60,000 bases of DNA, taken from contig NC_088295.1 of assembly GCF_032854445.1 (NCBI RefSeq), positions 50,271,385-50,331,384 of the forward strand, read 5' to 3'. The notes beneath the pieces are model-generated. The model ran no database searches and was not told the origin of the DNA. It saw only the letters and a list, made by a program, of their open reading frames with translations. The translations under genes were made by a program, and so were the position numbers. This DNA is from Liolophura sinensis. Lineage: Eukaryota; Mollusca; Polyplacophora; Chitonida; Chitonidae. Below are positions 37,601-45,703 of the stretch, piece after piece. Position 1 is the first letter of the stretch. Every line of letters starts with the position of its first letter.

Positions 37601-38129
37601 TGTCTCCCCCAGCTATGTTTTCTCAGGGCATCACGGTCAGAAACACCTGAGTCTTCCTCGGAGCCGCAGCAGCTACGCCGGGACATCCGCGCCTTCGTCA
37701 CTTACTCCGGAGGAAATGGCACGGCTCCAACAGGTGTTGAGAAGTCCAAGGTAAATTACACATTACATTATCTATGCCTCTTTGGTGCCTTGTATCGTGA
37801 TTATTTAGGGTATGGCCAAAGTGAACTAAAGTATATTTCTTGACAATCTCTTCCAATAGCAAAAATATAATTTTTGAAATTCAGCTTTAGAGGGGTTGCA
37901 TTACTTACATTTTTCAGCCATATTGGAGTATTATGACTATGACATTCCATATTAACAGGACTCCAACATGGCTGACTAGCTGTTCTTCCACTGTGGTGAT
38001 GTCACGAGCAACCCCTCTATTTTACATGGCAGTTTTAATTTTATGTAGCGTAAGATAGCCTTCAAAGAATTGTTAACTTCTCATGACTTTTGTGAACTTA
38101 TTGGGCTGACTTTTTGTTTCAGGTCGTGA
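7477..38129 (+). CDS. Gene A: unrecognised large protein with charged helix, ~50-aa compact segment and disordered Ser/Thr/Pro-rich tail
   Basis: Nine coding exons can be joined with GT-AG borders and matching phases: 7477-7600, 19806-20081, 25377-25441, 26614-26706, 27289-27540, 30741-30878, 33172-33299, 33966-37750 and 38123-38129. The total is about 4,868 nt, or roughly 1,620 residues. Layout by residue: 1-41 Ser-rich; 42-133 Lys/Glu-rich; about 136-190 a compact segment; then low-complexity Ser/Thr/Pro sequence with proline-rich patches (PPPPETK, PKPAPRPSS) and a C-terminal SYAG repeat. There is no signal peptide or membrane segment, so the protein is probably intracellular. The polyproline patches suggest SH3 or WW partners, as a scaffold or cytoskeletal adaptor might have (inference). 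I do not recognise the family. The reading frame is broken at several points in 36.05-37.26 kb, so the deposited sequence cannot encode the full product as written. Confidence 0.75.
9118..10228. repeat. Minisatellite, exact 85-bp unit, 13 copies
   Basis: Thirteen units repeat at an exact 85-bp spacing (9118, 9203, 9288 and onward), each containing 'gcaatgagaacaccc', 'ggtacagatatgtccatatg', 'aagcactggta' and 'gtgagtaagctagcctctgc'. Diagnostic variants show a three-unit higher-order block: units 5-6-7 match units 8-9-10. The first and last units share the variant 'aatacctgcaatgag', while internal units have 'aacgtgtgcaatgag'. Edge units that differ from a homogenised centre fit growth by unequal exchange. 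Confidence 0.95.
12330..12660. repeat. Irregular short tandem repeat (tcatgaggt...)
   Basis: About 18 irregular copies of a 16-27 bp motif based on 'gtgtcatgaggtca' and 'gtgacttgaggtc'. The units are diverged and unequal in length, suggesting an old array. Confidence 0.8.
13641..13925. repeat. Minisatellite, exact 40-bp unit, 7 copies
   Basis: Seven units at exact 40-bp spacing starting 13641, each with 'ttgtgaatttgtgtgcttca' and then 'ggcagctacatgt'. They are very similar (one to three changes), so the array is fairly young. Confidence 0.95.
14233..14306. repeat. Direct duplication of 37 bp
   Basis: Two perfect head-to-tail copies of a 37-bp segment starting 'tttgtaacttacccttcaat'. Confidence 0.9.
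14339..14493 (-). mobile_element. SINE, partly truncated
   Basis: On + it reads 'ggtgttttacgttgtcctca', 'gaatatttcacttatacg' and 'catctgcaggttgctgcc', the reverse complement of the SINE core. Flanks resemble a decayed target-site duplication: TGTATGATGTGATT at 14325-14338 and TGTAGTGTGATT at 14494-14505. The (AAATA) tail is nearly absent. Confidence 0.75.
17205..17940. repeat. Minisatellite, about 32-bp unit
   Basis: About 20 imperfect copies of a unit made of 'agctctttggtcaggcaag' and 'aacattctaattt'. The centre (17560-17860) is regular and the left part is strongly diverged, with units of unequal length. Confidence 0.9.
19275..19425 (+). mobile_element. SINE with perfect 15-bp target-site duplication
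   Basis: Starts 'gccgtacgtgggagggtc', continues through 'agcaacctgcggatggttgt' and 'gtgaaatattcttgagtacg', and ends in a 'caaataaagaaata' tail. It is flanked by perfect AATTAATTACATATT copies at 19260-19274 and 19426-19440. It sits about 380 bp upstream of gene A's second coding exon. Confidence 0.92.
19806..20081 (+). CDS. Gene A exon: Lys/Glu-rich charged segment
   Basis: The acceptor 'tttttacag' ends at 19805 and the donor GTATGT starts at 20082. The exon is phase 1 on both sides, so it could be skipped without a frameshift. It encodes DTVDGGKGAKKLGLIKRMSL and then nearly 70 residues of Lys, Glu, Asp and Arg, a composition typical of a single alpha helix or charged coiled coil. The KRMSLRRS stretch contains basophilic-kinase-like sites (R-x-S). 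The sense strand is almost purely A/G over about 250 bp. The six-frame openness of the antisense is caused by this composition. Confidence 0.85.
21495..21559 (-). mobile_element. Severely 5'-truncated SINE with perfect 15-bp target-site duplication
   Basis: Only the 65 bp nearest the SINE 3' end are present ('ttgattggtgttttttgccg' to 'cagcattatgg' on +). Perfect TCAAGGCACATGTAT copies flank it at 21480-21494 and 21560-21574. The break is at the element's 5' side, as expected when reverse transcription stops early. Confidence 0.9.
21990..23550. repeat. Minisatellite, about 45-bp unit with 166-bp higher-order block
   Basis: More than 30 imperfect copies of a unit built from 'gtgatatcagattatacctg' and 'tgtgaggcttggagtgctac'. 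Near the right end a longer block of 166 bp is repeated: 'tgcctgcgtgaggcttgggg' at 23036 recurs at 23202. Open frames through the array are by-products. Confidence 0.92.
24657..24703 (+). repeat. Poly-G / G-rich run
   Basis: Nearly uninterrupted G over about 45 bp, with several runs of four or more G broken only by single A or T. On paper it could form a G-quadruplex. The exact length is uncertain because such runs are hard to sequence. Confidence 0.85.
25377..25441 (+). CDS. Gene A exon: first half of compact segment
   Basis: The acceptor 'ctgttacag' ends at 25376 and the donor GTGAGT starts at 25442. It encodes (T)KISM, then DDFEAKQVEFKLWMLEQ. This regular amphipathic pattern with aromatic and acidic residues looks like a folded alpha-helical domain and differs sharply from the low-complexity neighbours. 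Enters in phase 1 and leaves in phase 0. Confidence 0.85.
25442..26613 (+). other. Gene A intron almost filled by an 80-bp array
   Basis: Borders are GTGAGT and 'ctgtccacag'. A diverged SINE 3'-end fragment (about 25470-25525, 'ttatttgatcgttgttttaa') lies directly against the 80-bp minisatellite at 25526-26440, which makes up most of the intron. Confidence 0.8.
25526..26440. repeat. Minisatellite, 80-bp unit, about 11 copies
   Basis: Units begin 'ctaaggatcatgtttggcca' and include 'gttcagctccagccagctca' and 'tggccttgtgtcatgaggtt'. Spacing is exactly 80 bp at the left (25526, 25606, 25686). One unit near 26020 has lost about half. Divergence rises toward the right end. Confidence 0.93.
26614..26706 (+). 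CDS. Gene A exon: second half of compact segment
   Basis: The acceptor 'gtccacag' ends at 26613 and the donor GTGAGT starts at 26707. It is 93 nt, phase 0 on both sides. It encodes QNGSIDTLKPS and then KVKSFFKKFVKEWNKKRLPQ. With the preceding exon and the first residues of the next (RYYW) it forms a compact segment of about 50 residues with regularly spaced F, W and L. This is the part of gene A most likely to be conserved. I cannot assign it to a named domain. Confidence 0.87.
26936..27015 (+). mobile_element. Second SINE family, partial copy
   Basis: 'ggaaagtttgtcagtaactt', 'gccaaaggttggtagttta' and 'ctggtttcctccac' match, in order, the fuller copy at 40930-41072. The 3' part with the shared tail is missing here. 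Confidence 0.6.
27289..27540 (+). CDS. Gene A exon: Ser/Pro/Asp-rich segment
   Basis: The acceptor 'tttcacacag' ends at 27288 and the donor GTAAGA starts at 27541. It is 252 nt, phase 0 on both sides, 84 residues. It starts RYYWSSEETPPPSRAGSR, continues with an acidic stretch (DLSNDDVDSSDDIERS) and ends TPTLPKRPLLS. The acidic, Ser-flanked pattern suggests CK2-type phosphorylation (inference). Confidence 0.87.
27541..30740 (+). other. Gene A intron with 39-bp array
   Basis: A phase-0 intron with borders GTAAGA and 'tctggacag'. The 39-bp minisatellite at 28185-29405 takes up more than a third. The rest is AT-rich, with no visible gene. Confidence 0.75.
28185..29405. repeat. Minisatellite, 39-bp unit, about 31 copies
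   Basis: Units read 'atgagtagacacacaccatc', 'acatctgaaatggcta' plus a three-base variable end (ttt, tgt or cat). The unit is a multiple of three, so several frames stay open on both strands. This yields apparent proteins up to 405 residues, which are not genes: they lie inside an intron and have no non-repetitive part. One unit near 28780 is shortened. Right-hand copies (29040-29330) are almost identical, so they expanded most recently. Confidence 0.96.
30741..30878 (+). CDS. Gene A exon: short Ser/Pro-rich segment
   Basis: The acceptor 'ttctggacag' ends at 30740 and the donor GTAGTG starts at 30879. It is 138 nt, phase 0 on both sides, 46 residues, AVFPVIDPSRENSARVSPTV at the start and DPPTPTPE at the end. 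Without splicing the frame would reach TGA near 30926, so a short alternative C-terminus is possible. GC content is clearly above the flanking intron. Confidence 0.8.
30879..33171 (+). other. Gene A intron with 44-bp array
   Basis: Borders are GTAGTG and 'tgctttttcag'. It contains a short (TA)n near 31105-31122 and the 44-bp array at 31655-32095. No further exon is seen. Confidence 0.7.
31655..32095. repeat. Minisatellite, 44-bp unit, about 10 copies
   Basis: Units contain 'aagcacaattcaacacgatg', 'aatgtacggcccctagcccg' and 'ggtt'. Spacing is 44 bp (31701, 31745, 31789). The unit is GC-richer than the surrounding intron and contains several CpG. Confidence 0.94.
33172..33299 (+). CDS. Gene A exon: Ser/Pro-rich segment
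   Basis: The acceptor 'tgctttttcag' ends at 33171 and the donor GTGAGT starts at 33300. It encodes TSPLTCPSLSPQSPVLLTYE and ends near ITPDNNN. Enters in phase 0 and leaves in phase 2; the next exon's first base completes an Ile codon. The start of the reading frame just upstream (33097) is intronic. Confidence 0.8.
33300..33965 (+). other. Gene A intron
   Basis: A phase-2 intron with borders GTGAGT and 'ttattttccag'. It includes 'gttaaacaccaagtaaataa' near 33824, which resembles a SINE 3' tail. No exon is visible. Confidence 0.7.
33966..37750 (+). CDS. Gene A long exon: disordered tail, frame broken in its last third
   Basis: The acceptor 'attttccag' ends at 33965 and the donor GTAAAT starts at 37751. 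From 33966 to about 36060 the frame is open for some 700 residues rich in Thr, Ser, Val, Pro and Glu, with proline patches such as RPAPPPPETKHK, PDKPKPAPRPSS and VPPPKAPRPQSF. After about 36045 the protein-like composition jumps between frames. The best continuation shifts near 36045-36069, 36178-36188, 36600-36790 (one or more), 36940-36990 and 37250. At least four changes are forced by stops at 36204, 36781, 37031 and 37261. The last part (from about 37255) is again clean, with SSYAGYPVG, TYTGHPVG and SYAGYSPG repeats, then SLTPEEMARLQQVLRSP. It is either poorly polished sequence or a decaying exon end. Confidence 0.8.
37751..38122 (+). other. Gene A last intron
   Basis: A phase-2 intron of 372 bp with borders GTAAAT and 'tttttgtttcag'. 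Nothing else is seen in it. Confidence 0.75.
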
Positions 38130-39161
38130 GTCTGGAATTCTCAATGCAAAAGAAGTAAGAAGTACTGCCTTGCAGACTGCTTTACTTGGGATAAAGACTG
38201 TGTGGAATGAGATAAATACATTATCCGCTTGTCGCGTTATCCACAAAACAAATCAAGGTTTAGTCATGGTGCATATGGTAGCATTTCGTTTTGGTGTGTC
38301 TTGTGAAATAAGTTGGTTTATTGTTATTTGAATTACTTGCGTGGTCTGAGAACATGAACTGAAAACGAAAAGAAAAAAGGGATCTTCTCGAAAGCGGCCA
38401 AGGACTAAATAACGAACGAGAGGCCGGGAAATATTTCGCTTTGTGTTGCCAGTGCAGTTTTCTGTGCACACAATTCTTGTTCATGGATCGCTCTTATATT
38501 AGTCTTTTAAAATCATTTTTTTTCAGCCATTGCTTTTATGTCTTAAGTTTAATTGTTAGTAGGCCTATGCCAAAAGACAAAACATAGACCTCGTCTGTCG
38601 CTTCAATCGTAACCCCCAAAAATCTAACAACATTGTTTAACAATTTGTATTTGAACAACATCACTGGGTTTGAAAAATATGAATAATGGAGAAAGTGAAA
38701 TGTTTCAACAACGTTTCAGCACGAAGAGGTGTTCTGTGGTGGGATACAGGCTTATATGCATGAACTGTAGAATAACCTGGTTGTGTTGTTACAGTGATAA
38801 AGGATCTTGCCGTTTCGATGGTTTGTGTTATGCAGATGCTTATACTTGCCACACGGATTGCACATACATACACGTGAGGTGGTAGGATGGGGTAGCCTAT
38901 ATAGTAGATTTCGGTAGCTTGAAATCAGGTGTGGTACAATTTCATCATACGTTTAGTTGCTGGCAGACAAATTTAATCATGTCTCGGTGTAAAATGCCCA
39001 AAAGAATTAGATTTAATAGTTGATATACGAAAGAAGGTGCTTTGTTTTTTTTTTGTTTTGTTTTTGTGTTGGGCGAATCCAGAAATAAAACCCACATGGA
39101 AGGGAGACAACTCCCTAGTTTCCCGAGTAATTCAGTCTTTTTGCTCCATCGATGCGTGATA

Positions 39162-39164
<3 letters not shown>

Positions 39165-39217
<53 letters not shown>
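39165..39217. repeat. (TA)n microsatellite
   Basis: About 26 uninterrupted TA dinucleotides within the inferred 3'UTR of gene A. Confidence 0.97.
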
Positions 39218-39220
<3 letters not shown>

Positions 39221-40298
39221 CTGAGTTTGATTCATATGAAGCTTCATTTTGCATTTGCTTTCATCTGACACATCTAAGAATTTCGCAGTGCTATTCCTTT
39301 CGTATATGTTTCACTGACTCAAGACTGGTACCATTACCTTATAGCCACTTTTAGATGCCAGACTGAATACTTCTGGTAAAACCTCAGTAAGAATCATTTG
39401 TCTTAATAAATTAGTGCCATATGTGGAAATGTGAGGTTACTAACTGTATATTACATATACTGTTACATCATTGGGTACGGTATTTTATAGACTTGTAGTG
39501 TGGTTTCTTGAAGGTGCCGTGTGATTTGGCCAGATATATAGGCCGAAAAGTGTAAGCGTTTTTAAGTGAAGTACGGTTGTGATTGCACTAAGAAATGTAC
39601 ATATTTCCTCTAGAGTAAATGTAACAAGTAGATGAATAGCACATATTTGCTGTAAATACTTCCACTGTGAATCGGGAAGGGGACAAAACTAATAATACTC
39701 GAGAAGATAAACGGTTCATTGCGTTGTAATCTTACGGTAATGTTAATTGCTATGATTTTGTCTGCTAGTGTGTTGTTTTTGTTCTTCGTTTTTTTTAAAA
39801 TCAAAATATCGCTTCTGTTTAATGGGCAACCTGACGTGATGGAAATGATCTAAGCATAATTTTCTTGCCACATATAAATTAGTGTCATTGTAATTAGGTT
39901 TTATCATTTGTTTATTTGCGGTTTAAGTTTTCTTTTCCATTTTTTAAAACTTTTTTAAACGTAAAGCTGGCCTTTTAACACTCATAGTAGTAATTATGCT
40001 ATTGCATTGCTATTCTGCATCTCCTTGTATAAAATAACTTTCAAAAGAAAGGTATTTTACCTCACCTTTTACAATTCTTGTGTAAGGAAGCACTGTGATA
40101 CAAATCCTCGAACAAAATGCCTTTTTGTTAAACTCTTCATCGGTGGACTTGCTATTGCTTGTTGTTGTTTTTTCATATTGTTAGAGCTACGTGTTGGCAC
40201 CCTTTGTTATTTGTCATCGGTCTTGAATTGTTTTAATGTTTTGTGTTACAACATCTTATTTTAGCTATCGGCTTTCCTGACATATGAAAAAACTTTCA

Positions 40299-40304
40299 AA
40301 TAAA
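40299..40304 (+). terminator. Candidate polyadenylation signal of gene A
   Basis: Canonical AATAAA in 'ttcaaataaaagcatc', followed within 40 bp by a T/G-rich stretch. It is the best-placed signal downstream of the stop at 38129. AATAAA at 39084 would give a shorter UTR. Confidence 0.5.
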
Positions 40305-40929
40305 AGCATCTTGGATATGCCAGCTTTTTAGTCACAACGTCTTCGGTCTTTCTTTGTAGGCACATCAAATGTTTGGCGAATTAAGGATAATCTAGACAAC
40401 ATGATCAGTTAGTTTTGAACAAATTATGACTGTTCGAGTTTTATATGATGACGATCGTTTTCTGTTTATTTTATTTATTTATTCGATTGGTATTTAGAAC
40501 CCGCACAGAAGACGGTACACGACGATCATCAGGTTTACGAATTATGCACGTAGGAATGCGCGGACAAAGCCGCAGCCGCTACGGCAGGAACAACACTAGG
40601 GTAAGAGCTCATGGAATCAGCAATCTTTTTATGTAAGGCCTGTATACAGCTTTAGAAAATTTACAGCTTGTGAAATATTCATTTGTCACATCTGGTATGC
40701 AGAACTTTAATAGGGACCATGAGCCACAATTTATCTGTATGGTTAATGCGGGTTACAAGTGCGAGTTCTAACTTGGTGTCATGGGACAGGCCTTGTTTCC
40801 GCGCTTGTACTGCTTGTGGGGCCTTGGCGACGATAATCTGTCGTGTAGCCGTTTTCCAAGTCTAACGTTCATGGAAAACCATACGCTTGTCCCCCAGCTA
40901 TATAATATGCACATTACGTGTACGTCACA

Positions 40930-41072
40930 AATAGGACAGTTCGTCAGTAACTTGCCAAAGCGTCCGTGGTTTACACCAAGCACTCTAGTTTTCGCCACCC
41001 GTAAAACTGACGGCCATGGTATAAGTGAAACATTCTTCAACATGGCCTTCAGCATGCAGTAATCAAATAAAT
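40930..41072 (+). mobile_element. Second SINE family, fuller copy
   Basis: Reads 'acagttcgtcagtaacttgc', 'gtggtttacaccaagcactc', 'cgtaaaactgacggccatgg', 'ataagtgaaacattcttcaa' and ends 'aatcaaataaataa'. The 3' end ('ataagtgaaa...attctt' and the AAATA tail) is the same as in the first SINE family, but the body differs. Partial relatives lie at 26936-27015 and 51205-51275. Confidence 0.7.
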
Positions 41073-41334
41073 AACTGATTATGGCTTAACGCCACGTCGA
41101 TCAATAAATGACCAAATTAGGTTTGGGTCTGGGCTAAGTGAACTTCTGACGGTAGTCTAAGTCAACTGTTAATATTTAACTTAAATTCCTCAAGGTAAAT
41201 CACAATTTTGGGAAGTGAAATGATTTGAAGTTATGACTTAAGACAGCTTCATCGCGTCCTGGTCTCTAGGGGGTGGTTCCACCCTTAGCCGAAGAAATAG
41301 GCAGAAAATACACAGTAAATATTAAATGAATGAA

Positions 41335-42090
41335 AAATATGACTACATACTGACTCAGACTACATACTGGCTCAGTCAACATACCGGCTCAGACTACATA
41401 CCGGCTCAGACTACATACCGACTCGGACTACATACTGGCTCAGACTACATACCAGCATAGTCAACATACCAGCTTAGTCAACATACCAGCTTAGACTACA
41501 TACTGGCTTAGACTACATACCGGCTCAGTCAACATACCAGCTCATACTGACTCATACCAGCTCATACTGACTACATACTGGCTCAGTCAACATACTGGCT
41601 CATTCAACATACCGGATAAGACTACATAATGGCTCAGTCAACATACCAGCTCATACTGACTCATACCAGCTCATACTGACTACATACTGGCTCAGTCAAC
41701 ATACTGGCTCATTCAACATACGGATAAGACTACATAATGGCTCAGTCAACAAAATGGCTTAGACTACATACCGGCTCAGACTACATACCGGCTCAGTAGA
41801 CATACTGGCTCAGACTACATACCGGCTCAGTCTACATACCGGCTCAGTCAACATATCGGCTCAGTCAACATACCGGCTCAGTCAACATACCGGCTCAGTC
41901 AACATACCAGCTCAGTCAACATACCAGCTCAGTCAACATACCTGCTTAGACTACATACCGACTCAGACTACATACCGGCTCAGTCAACATACTGGTTCAG
42001 TCAACATACCGGCTCAGACTACATACTGGCTCAGTCAACATACCGGCTCAGTCAATTTACCGGCTCAGAGTACACACCGGCTCAGTCAAG
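41335..42090. repeat. Minisatellite, 17-bp unit, about 44 copies
   Basis: The unit is based on 'cataccggctcagacta' or 'catactggctcagtcaa', so two sequence types alternate irregularly. The block at about 41530-41640 recurs at about 41640-41745 ('gctcatactgactcatacc' in both), a higher-order duplication. Confidence 0.95.
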
Positions 42091-43099
42091 GGAGAATAAA
42101 TAAATATGTCCTGATGCATCCAGCTGGGTAACATTTCATCCACGGCCATGTGATTACACCTGGGAAAGATGTAGATTGGATACTGAGGGCGTTGATGATA
42201 TGATTTCTTGCGGTTTGGTAGTGGCAAAATAATAAATATCCACTTTCTCACGTTCTTGTTGTACATATATAGCCGCATCACTGCGCGGCAGTTTGTACAG
42301 GTTTCCCAACATGAAAATAACACCGCGCGATTTTCAGGCAGTAACATGTTATGTATCAAACAAGGTATTTGACACTGCATGACTTGACCACCAATTGCAA
42401 ATGTTATTATCGGTGCATGTAATCACCTGTAATGGAATTATGATGCTTTCAATGTATTTGTGCTGAGTGTTATGTGCATTTAGATGTAGTTTTGTGAGAA
42501 AAAAAAGGAACAATTTTTAGGCCGAAGAACCTAATTTAAACTGAATTCTCAACATCTTCACATTATAATTCACGTCGAAAACATCGAGAGAATTTTGATT
42601 TCAGGGAGCAACTAAAATATCGAGCAATCGTATTGGCCGTCAAACACTGTGGGATACTGTGCCAATTTTATGTCGGGAAAGCAAAGAATAGACCAGGACA
42701 CACACACACACACACATACAAACCAACAAAAAACATACAGCATACCGAGTAGTTCTGTAAAGAACGTTATAATGGTGATTCGGTGTTCTTTGCATTGCAT
42801 TCCATTCTATTAGGGTGGCACTTTGCCAAAACCCTACACAAATGAGGCGCTGTGTAGGACTAAAATAAACGACGACTATTGCTTATAGCCACGCATGGTT
42901 GCTTGTTCACCAGTCTACCGCCCTCGTCCTTAATTGACCAGCCACATAAACACAGAAACAGCGTACAGGCAGTACACTTTCCCCTCACAACCATGTAAAA
43001 GACTATACAGGCAAGACATCCGGGATAGCCGGGGATTCCCCACATTTCATGGACTAGAAGACTTTCCGATGAGTACTGTGTACCGTGTACCATACACAT

Positions 43100-43965
43100 A
43101 AATAAGAGAAGTAACTATATGTATATAATAAGAGAAGTAACTATACATATATACTAAGAGAAGTAACCATACATATATAAGAGAAGTGACTATACGTATA
43201 TAATAAGAGAAGTAACCATACATATATAAGGAGTATACGAGGAGTGACCCTACAGCTATAACTTTTACAAGAGAAGTGACCATATAGGCTAAAACAAGAG
43301 AAGTCACTCTACATATATAATTGTTACAAGAGAAGTCACTCTACACATATAACTGTTACAAGAGAAGTGACCTACAGATCTACATGTATCAAGAGAAGTG
43401 ACCCTACAGATATAACAAGAGAAGTAACACTACAGATATAGCAAGAGAAGTGACCCTACAGATATAACAAGAGAAGTGACCCTACAGATATAACAAGAGA
43501 AGTGACCCTACAGATATAACAAGAGAAGTGGCCCTACAGATATAGCAAGAGAAGTGACCCTACAGATATAACAAGAGAAGTGGCCCTACAGGTATAACAA
43601 GAGAAGTGGCCCTACAGATCTATCAAGAGAAGTGACCCTACAAATATAACAAGAGAAGTGACCCTACAGATATAGCAAGAGAAGTGGCCCTACAGATATA
43701 ACAAGAGAAGTGACCCTACAGATATAACATGATAAGTGACCCTACAGATATAGCAAGAGAAGTAACCCTACAGATATAGCAAGAGAAGTGGCTGTACAGA
43801 TATAACAAGAGAAGTGACCCCACAGATATAGCAAGAGAGGTGGCCCTACAGATATAACAAGAGAAGTGACCCTACAGATATAACAAGAGAAGTGACCCTA
43901 CAGATATAACAAGTGAAGTGGCCCTACAGATATAACAAGAGAAGTGACCCTACATTTATTTATAT
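43100..43965. repeat. Minisatellite, 26-bp unit, about 33 copies
   Basis: The unit is 'taacaagagaagtgaccc' plus 'tacagata'. The right part (43400-43950) is regular with G/A variants (gtgaccc or gtggccc). The left part is more diverged and contains 'acatatata' links. Confidence 0.95.
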
Positions 43966-44519
43966 AACAAGAGAATTCATATAACGACTCGGGATCGAAA
44001 CTGGATTTCCTGCATTCTGAGGAAGTTGGGGCGGAAACTAATCATTACGTTGCGCAGTCTACGTGTTTCGGGTTACGAAGACTAAGACCAAGCTTACATA
44101 ATTACCCACATGGCGTAGGGGACAATTTACTTTTGTACTGCCTCATTGGCCTCTATAACAAAATTATAACACTGGAGTCATGCAGTGACATTGGATGAGG
44201 GAGTTTATAACATTTACTACGTAAAATGATTAGGTTTCCGAAAACTGAATAGGGTCGAGAACAAGACGGAAACATATCGGCTCTGTGTTCTTTCCGCTTT
44301 ATTTCTCGAACGAAAATATTAGTTTCCGGTAAAAGAAACCTGAAAAGCCTTTGTCACAGAAATCTGTGCTGCCATGCTAACTCCTTCGGCCACTGAGGCC
44401 TCCAGGCTGATTTCATTTTGACTGATTTCTATATTTGTCTCAATTACTGTCACATTTCTTACCAAGAGCAATATTTTCATATGATTCTAGTAATTGAGAG
44501 CCAGGAAGTGTAAAACTTC

Positions 44520-44930
44520 TAAGATATACCTGAAGGTATACGCAACAGTGAACACAGACATTTATCCTGGTAACATATATTTGTAGACATACGCAATACT
44601 GATCACAGAAATAAACCCTGGCAACATATACTTCTGGGGACACACAGTAGTGAAAACAAAAATTTACCCTGGTAACATATACTTGTAGGCACACACAACA
44701 GTGAACACAGAAATTTACCCTGGTAACATATACTCGTGGGCATACGCAATAGTGAACGCAGAAATATACCCTGGTAACATATACTTGTGGGCACACACAA
44801 TAGTGAACAGAGAAATTCACCCTGGTAACATATACTTGTGAGCACTCACAATAGTGAACACAGGAATTTACCCTGGTAGCATAACTAGTGTGCACACACA
44901 ATAGTGAACACAGAAATTTACCCTTGAATT
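44520..44930. repeat. Minisatellite, 51-bp unit, about 8 copies
   Basis: Units contain 'accctggtaacatatacttg', 'gggcacacacaatagtgaac' and 'acagaaattt'. The unit is a multiple of three, so a 153-codon frame stays open on the - strand. That frame consists only of the repeat and is not treated as a gene. Confidence 0.95.
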
Positions 44931-45433
44931 AATAAATTTACTCTTGACAAAAAGCATGTATACACGTATACACGAACAGTAAAAAACAATAATGAAAGTG
45001 TTGTAGAGATAAATTTACATGTGTATATGGAGGATTTAACAAAGTGTTCCTAAACTGACGAGTTAAGTGTATAGTGGCAGGGATATAGCTGTCACAAATG
45101 ACGACTAGATTATGTATATGAGATCATATATAGCGATGTCATTGGTACAGAGAGGGACGTTAACCGTTGACAAATGTGATGCCTGCCTGCAGACATCCCT
45201 AGACTTGCCTTATCACCGGTGTTGAAGCCTGACTTCCGCGTACACATGCGTATAAGTAGCTGCTATCACCAATATATGGCGAGCACCGGAAATCGTCTTA
45301 AGTGTTTCTTTGCTCAGGTTTAACTACACTTGGCATGTTGCTGATAGCCACGGACTTCTTGCACAAAGCGATATAGGTTAAGTTGATAGTAATTACCATG
45401 CCAACATATGTTTTTAACATGTGCCACCGGAGT

Positions 45434-45703
45434 ACACTATAAAAAAAATTACTTACGGTTAATTTTAACGGAAAGTCTGTTGTCTTGGCGTTGCAAGAAT
45501 GTATTCTGTTAGTGTAACAGATTATTCTTTTACATGTAACACAAACATATATTCTATTCATTCAACATAAATATTCTATTACACTATAACAAGATATTTT
45601 TGTTGAATCTGACACTGTATTATACTATAATAACAGAATACATTCTAGCATCACTTAGACAACAGACTTTCCGTTAAAAATAACAGATTAATTTTTTGAG
45701 TGT
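45434..45703. mobile_element. MITE-like element with long terminal inverted repeats
   Basis: The left arm carries 'ttaacggaaagtctgttgtc' and 'gaatgtattctgtta'. The right arm carries their reverse complements, 'gacaacagactttccgttaa' and 'taacagaatacattc', in mirrored order. The outer ends are 'cactataaaaaaaatta' and 'aattttttgagtg'. The total is about 270 bp with no coding capacity. These features fit a non-autonomous DNA transposon with arms of about 80 bp. The superfamily is not clear and the target-site duplication is not certain. Confidence 0.8.

Larger units (their letters stand above)
38123..40325 (+). other. Gene A last exon: one residue, stop and 3'UTR
   Basis: The exon starts at 38123. 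Its first G completes an Arg codon, TCG adds Ser, and TGA at 38127-38129 stops translation, so the protein ends LRSPRS. The rest would be a 2.2-kb 3'UTR. A good polyadenylation signal AATAAA lies at 40299-40304, with T/G-rich sequence ('ttcggtctttctttgtagg') about 35 bp later. An alternative AATAAA is at 39084-39089. The UTR contains a (TA)n microsatellite at 39165-39217. The small open frames here look like chance. Confidence 0.6.

Noticed and set aside
42699-42716. (CA)n microsatellite as a functional element
   Set aside because: Only about nine units and no context; a common chance microsatellite.
44440-44901. 153-residue - strand frame with repeated CYQG motifs
   Set aside because: The frame is produced by the 51-bp minisatellite, a multiple of three, and has no non-repeat domain.
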